Made by a program: the position numbers and the translations under genes. Below, piece by piece: positions 4,742 to 9,262 of a stretch of DNA of 9,262 nucleotides. The DNA comes from Alphaproteobacteria bacterium. GTDB taxonomy: Bacteria; Pseudomonadota; Alphaproteobacteria; Rhizobiales; Rhizobiaceae. The notes under the pieces were generated by a model, which was not told where the DNA came from, searched no databases, and saw only the letters and a list, made by a program, of their open reading frames with translations. The stretch lies in the NCBI GenBank assembly GCA_017308345.1, contig JAFKFE010000543.1, forward strand, positions 1 to 9,262, read 5' to 3'. Positions within the stretch are counted from its first letter, which is position 1. Every line of letters starts with the position of its first letter.

Positions 4742-7066
4742 TCAATTCTGCTTGATCTCGGAACCCTTCATGATGATGTCGCCCGAGGCCTTTACATTGA
4801 TCTTGCCCGATCCCTTCACGAAGATGTCCTTGCCGGTTATCGAGATGGTACCATCCTTCTTCAGCTCGATCGACGCCGAACCGCTTTTGATCATTATGGA
4901 ATCGCCAGCCTCGATCACCAGCGCCTTGCCTATGTTGATGGCGCCGCCTTCCCCCACCTCAACGGAACTGTTCTTGGCAATTTTGAGCGCCCTGTTGCCG
5001 CCCACTTCGGTTGCGTCATCCTTGCCGATCTTGACCGATCTCGAAGCGCCGATATCCGATTTCTGATCGTTGGCGATCTTGTTGTTTTGTCCGCCGCCAA
5101 TCTGAACGTTCTGGTCGGAGCCAATGTCCCAACCATCGCTAGTGCCGATACTGTGACTTTGGCTTAAGCCGACGCTAACTGACCGTGTCGCGCCGATCGT
5201 GTTGCTCTGGAGTCCGCCAACGGTGCGTTGTTCGGCCGCCCCCACCGTATCCACGCGCGCGATACCTACCGTGACCGTCTGGTTGAGCCCCACCGTCTGC
5301 GAGTGATTGGCGTCGATGTTTTCCGTCGAATTCGAAACGACATGGATCGTTTCGTTTGCCATCACCGTCAGCGAGCGGTTCGCGCCCACGGTCTCGGTGT
5401 CGTTCGAGCCGATGTTGGTGGTCTGGTCGACGCCGATCTTGACCGTCTTGTTGTTGCCGACGTCCTCGTCGAGGTTGTGGCCGACGGAGTGCTTGGCGTC
5501 GTGGTCGATGCGGTCGGACTGGTCGTGCTGGACCGTCTTGTTGCGGTCGTGCTTGATCAGCAGGTGGTGGTCCTTCTGGGCCTGGAAATTGACCAGCTCG
5601 GAGCCGGCCTTGTCCTCGAACATCAGCTCGTTGTACCCGCCGCCGCCCTTCGAGGAATTCGACTTCCAGCCGGATTGCGTGGCGTTGGCCGGCAACCCGT
5701 AGGGCGGCATCTGCGAAGCGTTGTAGACGCGGCCGGTGATGATCGGCAGGTCCGGGTCGCCCTCGATGAAGTCGACGATGACCTCCTGGCCGATGCGCGG
5801 GATCTGGATGAAGCCCCAGTTGCTGCCGGCCCAGGTCTGCGAGACGCGCACGAAGCAGGACGAGTTCTGGTCCTTCTTGCCGAGCCGGTCCCAATGGAAC
5901 TGCACCTTCACCCGCGCGTATTTGTCGGTGAATATCTCCTCGCCCGAAGGGCCGACGACGGTCGCGGTCTGCGGGCCGCGCATGATCGGCCGCGGCGTGA
6001 TGCGCGGCGGCCGGTAGGGCAGCTTGGTGGGCGCGACGCCAAGCACCACCTTGAAATTCTCGCTGTGGGCTTCGTTCTGGGTCCGATAGCCCGGATCGAA
6101 CAACCGGTATTCGGCGCTGATCACCAGATAGTCCTGGTTCTGGTCGTCGCGCGGAAAGCTGTCCAGCGTGAACTTGCAGCCGGAAAAAAGGCCGCGCACC
6201 GTGCCTACCGCCGTGCTGTGCTGGTGCACCGCCTGGAGTTCCTCGCGGCGGATCCCGGCGATCTTGTCGCCCCGGCCGACATCGAGATGCGCGCCGGGCT
6301 GGCGGTAGTTCTCGCCCGAGGCTTCCTTGTGGCCGAAGGGTTGCGAGGACTTCGCCATCAGGTCGGCGCCGGGCTTCTCGAAGTCATAGTCGGTGTGGGC
6401 ATAGGCGCCCGGCCGCACAGCGCTGCCGGGGATCCATTCGGTGATGTACTCGACATCGCGCCGCGAGGCGTGGCCCTCGAAATTGTAGAGCACCTTCTCG
6501 TAACCGGGGGCCGGCTTCAGCTTGCTCATCGCGTCGCACAAGATGAGCGTGTGCTTGCCCTCGTCATGCTCGAAGAAATAGAAGATACCCTCGTGCTCGA
6601 GCAGCCGCTGCACGAAATCGAGATCGCTCTCGTCGTACTGGACGCAATATTCGCGCTGGGGATAGGAGCCCTGCAGCCGCTTCTCGAATTTGGCGATGCC
6701 GTATTTCGAGAAGATCTTTTCGACGATCTCGACCGCCGTCATGTTCTGGAAGATACGGCAATCGGTGGTGTTGCCCAGGAACCAGAGCCATGGCCTGACG
6801 GTCGCCTCGTAAAAGGCCAGCCGGTCCTCGATACGGGTCAGCTTGAAATCCGACACGAGGCCGCTGAACCAGCGTTTCGGATCGGATTCGCCTTCGACCG
6901 AAACGGCGCCGCCCAGCATCTTCAACGGATCGACGTCGCGGTTCTTCGAGACGAAACCGACCGTATAGGCGAAACAGCGGCTGATCTCATCGCGGCCGAT
7001 GAGATGGGTGAAGGTCAGGTCGGCGCCAGCCGGCGTCTGTACAACCGTGGCACGTTCGTTCGGCAT
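4742..7066 (-). CDS. vgrG: VgrG (TssI) spike protein
   Basis: The protein has 774 aa, starting at ATG 7066 with a strong GAGGAGGGG at 7083-7075. It is the trimeric spike at the tip of the Hcp tube. The gp27-like base comprises LTFTHLIGRDEISRCFAYTV (about 17-36), a W-x-G-L-V (66-71), RPWLWFLGNTTDCRIFQNMT (91-110), and the QYDESDLDFVQRLLEHEGIFYFFEH stretch (143-167). The gp5 OB-fold has DKYARVKVQFHWDRLG (381-396), WAGSNWGF (412-419), and IPRIGQEVIVDFIEGDPDLPIITGRVYN (422-449). Residues 506-713 are 26 octapeptide repeats forming the beta-helical needle. The tail (714-774) is strand-rich and ends KGSEIKQN, with no appended enzymatic domain, so this is a structural rather than an evolved VgrG. It is the first gene of a minus-strand operon with DUF6484 and the TIGR02270-like gene. 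Codon usage changes near position 5380, inside the needle-coding part. Confidence 0.97.
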   Translation of the reverse strand: MPNERATVVQTPAGADLTFTHLIGRDEISRCFAYTVGFVSKNRDVDPLKMLGGAVSVEGESDPKRWFSGLVSDFKLTRIEDRLAFYEATVRPWLWFLGNTTDCRIFQNMTAVEIVEKIFSKYGIAKFEKRLQGSYPQREYCVQYDESDLDFVQRLLEHEGIFYFFEHDEGKHTLILCDAMSKLKPAPGYEKVLYNFEGHASRRDVEYITEWIPGSAVRPGAYAHTDYDFEKPGADLMAKSSQPFGHKEASGENYRQPGAHLDVGRGDKIAGIRREELQAVHQHSTAVGTVRGLFSGCKFTLDSFPRDDQNQDYLVISAEYRLFDPGYRTQNEAHSENFKVVLGVAPTKLPYRPPRITPRPIMRGPQTATVVGPSGEEIFTDKYARVKVQFHWDRLGKKDQNSSCFVRVSQTWAGSNWGFIQIPRIGQEVIVDFIEGDPDLPIITGRVYNASQMPPYGLPANATQSGWKSNSSKGGGGYNELMFEDKAGSELVNFQAQKDHHLLIKHDRNKTVQHDQSDRIDHDAKHSVGHNLDEDVGNNKTVKIGVDQTTNIGSNDTETVGANRSLTVMANETIHVVSNSTENIDANHSQTVGLNQTVTVGIARVDTVGAAEQRTVGGLQSNTIGATRSVSVGLSQSHSIGTSDGWDIGSDQNVQIGGGQNNKIANDQKSDIGASRSVKIGKDDATEVGGNRALKIAKNSSVEVGEGGAINIGKALVIEAGDSIMIKSGSASIELKKDGTISITGKDIFVKGSGKINVKASGDIIMKGSEIKQN
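4928..5551 (-). repeat. 26 tandem octapeptide repeats in the VgrG needle
   Basis: Within vgrG, residues 506-713 divide exactly into 26 units of eight residues (208 residues, no insertions). The usual unit is x-N-x-(S/T)-x-T/x-(V/I)-G, for example VDQTTNIG, SNDTETVG, ANHSQTVG and ATRSVSVG. The first four units are His/Asp-rich (HDRNKTVQ, HDQSDRID, HDAKHSVG, HNLDEDVG), and three units lack the final Gly or alter it (ANRSLTVM, ANETIHVV, SNSTENID). This is the gp5-type triple-stranded beta-helix. At DNA level the copies are diverged, so it is a protein repeat rather than a simple nucleotide repeat. Confidence 0.9.
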
Positions 7067-7103
7067 GGGTCGTGCCCCTCCTCGACGCGGCCGCCAGTGT
7101 GAT

Positions 7104-7114
7104 GGTTTGAAACC
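7104..7114. promoter_or_regulatory. Inverted repeat GGTTTGAAACC upstream of vgrG
   Basis: A perfect 5-bp inverted repeat with a single central base lies 38 bp before the vgrG start codon. It could be an operator for the spike operon, or chance. No known T6SS regulator site is recognised in it. Confidence 0.2.
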
Positions 7115-7272
7115 CCCGCTCTATTAACTGCATCACGTTCGGGAGCGTTCGACTTCACCGCACCGTACGGGTGCAAGCCTAGCACATGTTTGAGGGAGGC
7201 CAAATAACAGCCATGGCTAAAGCGCGCTGGCGCGCCGGTGTGAAACGCTCCTCTCCCGCTCAGCCTGCAAGC

Positions 7273-7281
7273 TGCTAGAAT
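7273..7281 (+). promoter_or_regulatory. Candidate extended -10 promoter for tagH
   Basis: TGCTAGAAT fits an extended -10 element (TG-N-TAGAAT, five of six matches to TATAAT). No -35 match is visible 17 bp upstream, as tolerated in extended -10 promoters. It would start transcription near 7288, about 86 bp before the tagH ATG. The call rests on pattern only. Confidence 0.3.
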
Positions 7282-7373
7282 ACCGAAGCAATTCCGGGAA
7301 AGGGCCTGGCGACTCTTCGCCCGGAATGCGCGAAAGATAAGCATTTGTTGACCAAGTTCGGCGACGCTTCCGG

Positions 7374-8453
7374 ATGTTCATCTCTCTCCAGATCAGCAAT
7401 GTCGACAAGCTGCCGGCCGGCAACGCCGAGAGTTTTGCCGCCCGCGACCGCAGCTTCGAGATCGGCCGCGAGAATTGCGACTGGACGCTGTCCGACCCGG
7501 ACAAGTTCATCTCGGGCCGGCATTGCGAGGTCCGCTACCAGGCGGGCTCCTTCTGGCTCTACGACGTCTCGCGCAACGGCACTTTCATCAACGGTTCCAA
7601 CCAGCGCATGGCCGGACCGCATCGGTTGGCCCAGGGCGACCGGCTGCTGATCGGCCGTTATGTCGTCGGCGTATCGATCGAAGACGAACGGGCCGCCACC
7701 GGACATCCTCAGACCAGGACCGGGTCGACGCAGCGCGAGCTGCCGCCCTCGACCGGCCGCCCCCTGGCCCCTGGCCACGGCTCATTCTTCAATCCGGCGG
7801 AACAGCGCCAGATCGGGGCAGGGCCTGTCTCGACCTCCTCGGCCTTGCAGCCCGGTCCCGCAACTCCGGCCAATCGGCCCGCCGAAGCGGACGCGATGCT
7901 GCGAGAGATCGCCAGGGCGGCGGGCATCGCGCCTGACTTGCTGCAGGCGCGCGACCCGCACGAGGTCGCGGCAGAGATCGGCGCAGTGCTGAGGACAACG
8001 GTCGAGCAACTGTCGCTGCTGCTCAAGGCGCGCGCGGCGGCAAAGGTGCTCGCCAAGAGCGCGAACCGCACGATGATCGGCGCCGAGGACAACAACCCGC
8101 TGAAATTCGTGCCGGGCACCGACGATATATTGGAGATCATGTTCGCCAGGCGCAGGACCGGCTATCTCGATGCCAGGCACAGCGTCGAGGATGCGTTCCG
8201 CGACCTGAAGGCGCACGAAATCGCAACCTATGCCGCCATGCAGGCAGCGCTGTCGCGGCTGCTCGACGACCTGTCGCCGGAAGCGATCGCCAGGAAAATC
8301 CCGCCGGCGTCCTTCTCGTCCAGGAAGAGCCAGGCATGGGACGCGCTCGTCGCGACCTGGCGTACGATGGAAGACAAGCACGAGAACGGCATGCTCGATG
8401 TTTTCCTCGCCTATTTCGCCGAGGCCTACGCCAAGGCCGGCAAGCAGAAATAG
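7374..8453 (+). CDS. tagH: T6SS FHA-domain protein TagH/Fha (ImpI)
   Basis: The protein has 359 aa. ATG 7374 is the only usable start, because an in-frame TAA lies at 7338-7340 with no start codon between. The N-terminal FHA domain (about 5-100) carries the phosphothreonine-binding residues: GR (31-32), the S-G-R-H loop (47-50) and N-G-T (68-70), followed by LLIGRYVVGV. A Pro/Gly/Ser-rich linker covers about 105-170. The C-terminal domain typical of T6SS FHA proteins follows: MLREIARAAGI (175-185), KARAAAKVLAKSANRTMIG (218-236), NPLKF (241-245), FRDLKAHEIATYAAMQAAL (275-293) and SPEAIARKI (301-309). FHA proteins of T6SS read threonine phosphorylation by the kinase PpkA and promote secretion; in Agrobacterium the partner is TssL, whose gene lies next here. 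It is cytoplasmic. The ribosome site is weak, so expression may be low. Confidence 0.95.
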   Translation: MFISLQISNVDKLPAGNAESFAARDRSFEIGRENCDWTLSDPDKFISGRHCEVRYQAGSFWLYDVSRNGTFINGSNQRMAGPHRLAQGDRLLIGRYVVGVSIEDERAATGHPQTRTGSTQRELPPSTGRPLAPGHGSFFNPAEQRQIGAGPVSTSSALQPGPATPANRPAEADAMLREIARAAGIAPDLLQARDPHEVAAEIGAVLRTTVEQLSLLLKARAAAKVLAKSANRTMIGAEDNNPLKFVPGTDDILEIMFARRRTGYLDARHSVEDAFRDLKAHEIATYAAMQAALSRLLDDLSPEAIARKIPPASFSSRKSQAWDALVATWRTMEDKHENGMLDVFLAYFAEAYAKAGKQK

Positions 8454-8751
8454 ACGCAGGGGCACGGACCGCGCCCGCCGTATGTGACGGGTCTCATAGA
8501 AGAAGCCGCCTCTTCGAGCATCTTGGCTCCCGATTTCAATCGGCGGCCCCGTTTCAATTGGGTATCCGGGCGACTAGAATGCACAAGGACGCTAGCCCGG
8601 CGGGCAAGGCGGCGAGGCTTGGGGCGTGTGCAGCAATGTCATGTTTCGGCGAGATGAGCCTTTCCACGCGGCCCGCCGCCGAGGCTCAGCCTGAAACGCG
8701 CTTCCCCGGGCAAAGGCTGGGTCGTCGCGCCGCGACAGCGGGTCGGCGCCG
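8454..8751. other. Intergenic region between tagH and tssL
   Basis: No convincing gene fills these 298 bp. Visible elements are a 5-bp hairpin CCGAT-TTCA-ATCGG near 8530-8543 without a T-tract, two direct copies of TTTCAAT (8534-8540 and 8552-8558), and a promoter-like pair at 8552-8580. A 58-codon ATG frame (8579-8755) ends in an ATGA overlap with tssL, but it lacks a ribosome site and codon bias typical of its neighbours. Confidence 0.5.
8552..8580 (+). promoter_or_regulatory. Candidate promoter for tssL
   Basis: TTTCAA (8552-8557) and TAGAAT (8575-8580) are separated by exactly 17 bp. The -10 matches five of six consensus bases and the -35 only three. The same TAGAAT hexamer, preceded by C, stands upstream of tagH. 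Transcription from here would leave a leader of about 165 bp before the tssL ATG. Confidence 0.27.
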
Positions 8752-9262
8752 ATGAGATCTAAGGACGATCCCCCACGGCCGGCGGACAAGACCGTCATCC
8801 GCGCGCCGCGGCCGAAGCAGAAAACGCCTTCGCCTCCCGAGAGGGCCGGTCGGGAAGGCATGCAACCCGTTCCATCACCTTCCCGCGAAGCGACAGTGTT
8901 CGACCCCGGCGGCGGCCGGCGGATGCCCACCGGCTGGTCGTCCGGAACCGTGCTCTTCCAAGGGCCAACTCCGGGAGCGGCCGCGAATGCCGCGCCAGGG
9001 TTGCAGCAGGATGCCCTGCTCGACGCCATCGGCGGCGTGAGATACGCCGCGGCCAATCCGATCCTTGCCGCCGCGGCGCCGCTGCTGATGCTTCTCGGCC
9101 AATTGCGGTTGATGCCGGTCGAGCGGCAGGCGGCGCCCCTGGCTGAGCATATGGCCGAAACGATCGAGACCTTCGACCGTGCAATCGCGAAAGCCGGCAT
9201 TGGTGAGGAAGACGCGCGGGTCGCCAAATTCGCCCTTTGCGAAACCGCCGACGATCTCGTCG
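8752..9262 (+). CDS. tssL: TssL (IcmH/DotU family), 5' part only
   Basis: From ATG 8752, 170 residues are visible and the frame is open at the window edge. The first 80 or so residues are a Pro/Arg/Gly-rich disordered tail holding T-V-I (14-16), T-V-F-D (48-51) and T-V-L (66-68). The DotU/IcmH cytoplasmic domain then begins: NPILAAAAPLLMLLGQLRL (102-120), HMAETIETFDRAIAKAGI (133-150) and FALCETADDLV (160-170), where the family has Y-A-L-C-x-x-x-D-E. TssL is an inner-membrane component of the T6SS envelope complex. The membrane segment and any peptidoglycan-binding end lie beyond the window. Thr14 matches the position at which Agrobacterium TssL is reported to be phosphorylated by PpkA and bound by Fha. 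The start has only a weak ribosome site, so another start cannot be excluded, but the Thr14 context supports it. Confidence 0.92.
   Translation, partial: MRSKDDPPRPADKTVIRAPRPKQKTPSPPERAGREGMQPVPSPSREATVFDPGGGRRMPTGWSSGTVLFQGPTPGAAANAAPGLQQDALLDAIGGVRYAAANPILAAAAPLLMLLGQLRLMPVERQAAPLAEHMAETIETFDRAIAKAGIGEEDARVAKFALCETADDLV

Larger units (their letters stand above)
7067..7373. other. Divergent intergenic region between vgrG and tagH
   Basis: These 307 bp separate two divergently transcribed T6SS genes and should hold promoters for both. Visible elements are the vgrG ribosome site (7083-7075), an 11-bp inverted repeat GGTTT-G-AAACC (7104-7114), a CCGTACGG palindrome (7163-7170) set within the GCACC/GGTGC repeat at 7160-7174, and a TGCTAGAAT extended -10-like sequence (7273-7281). 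A 21-codon ATG frame at 7213-7278 has no well-spaced ribosome site and is not called as a gene. Confidence 0.6.

Noticed and set aside
7048..7063. Possible sigma-54 promoter (TGGCACG followed by TTCGG)
   Set aside because: The -12 part lacks the required GC dinucleotide in the right place, and the match lies within the vgrG coding start on the wrong strand for vgrG.
5228..7102. Long plus-strand open frame (about 624 codons) antisense to vgrG
   Set aside because: It is a by-product of high third-position GC in vgrG. Its translation is Val/Leu/Asp/Arg-rich without any recognisable domain.
7213..7278. 21-codon small ORF in the vgrG-tagH gap preceded by GGGAGG
   Set aside because: The purine-rich site lies about 13 bp from the ATG, too far for good initiation, and the peptide has no recognisable feature.
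8579..8755. 58-codon frame ending in an ATGA overlap with the tssL start
   Set aside because: There is no ribosome site, the composition is Ala/Arg-rich, and no known motif is present. The overlap can arise by chance, though homologues in related strains would revive it.
1..9262. CRISPR arrays, IS elements, tRNA genes, integrase or attachment sites
   Set aside because: No regularly spaced direct repeats, transposase or integrase frames, terminal inverted repeats or cloverleaf sequences were seen on reading both strands.

Overview
This window is the VgrG/PAAR effector end of a type VI secretion system (T6SS) cluster. It comes from a fairly GC-rich Gram-negative bacterium, most likely an alphaproteobacterium of the Rhizobiales (Mesorhizobium/Agrobacterium-like). 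The taxonomic guess rests on composition, codon use and the neighbouring fha (tagH) and tssL genes; no rRNA or tRNA is present to confirm it.

Left part, plus strand (1-3952): a tightly coupled operon already running when the window opens. It holds the 3' end of an unidentified gene, a DUF2169 protein (T6SS effector adaptor family), a beta-ketoacyl-synthase-like protein that has lost its catalytic residues, a DUF4150 PAAR-like protein with an unclassified C-terminal extension (probable toxin), and a 262-residue protein that I infer to be its immunity protein. Each start overlaps the preceding stop (TGATG or ATGA).

Middle part, minus strand (3967-7066): a convergent operon read right to left. 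It encodes VgrG, whose C-terminal needle contains 26 uninterrupted eight-residue repeats, then a DUF6484 protein, then a 113-residue protein resembling only the N-terminal head of the TIGR02270 HEAT-repeat family. The toxin operon and this spike operon meet tail to tail with 14 bp between them.

Right part, plus strand (7374-9262): after a 307-bp divergent intergenic region come the FHA-domain regulator gene tagH/fha, a 298-bp gap, and the 5' 511 bp of tssL (IcmH/DotU family), which runs off the window. The start of TssL carries three T-V-[ILF] motifs, one at Thr14, which fit phospho-threonine docking by FHA.

Working model: VgrG forms the spike. The DUF4150 protein caps it and carries the toxin domain. 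DUF2169 and the KS-like pseudoenzyme load the toxin, the 262-aa protein protects the producer, and Fha plus TssL belong to the regulated membrane/baseplate machinery. The least explained parts are the toxin/immunity pair, the inactive KS-like protein, the headpiece-only TIGR02270 homologue, and a codon-usage shift inside vgrG that suggests an exchangeable cassette.
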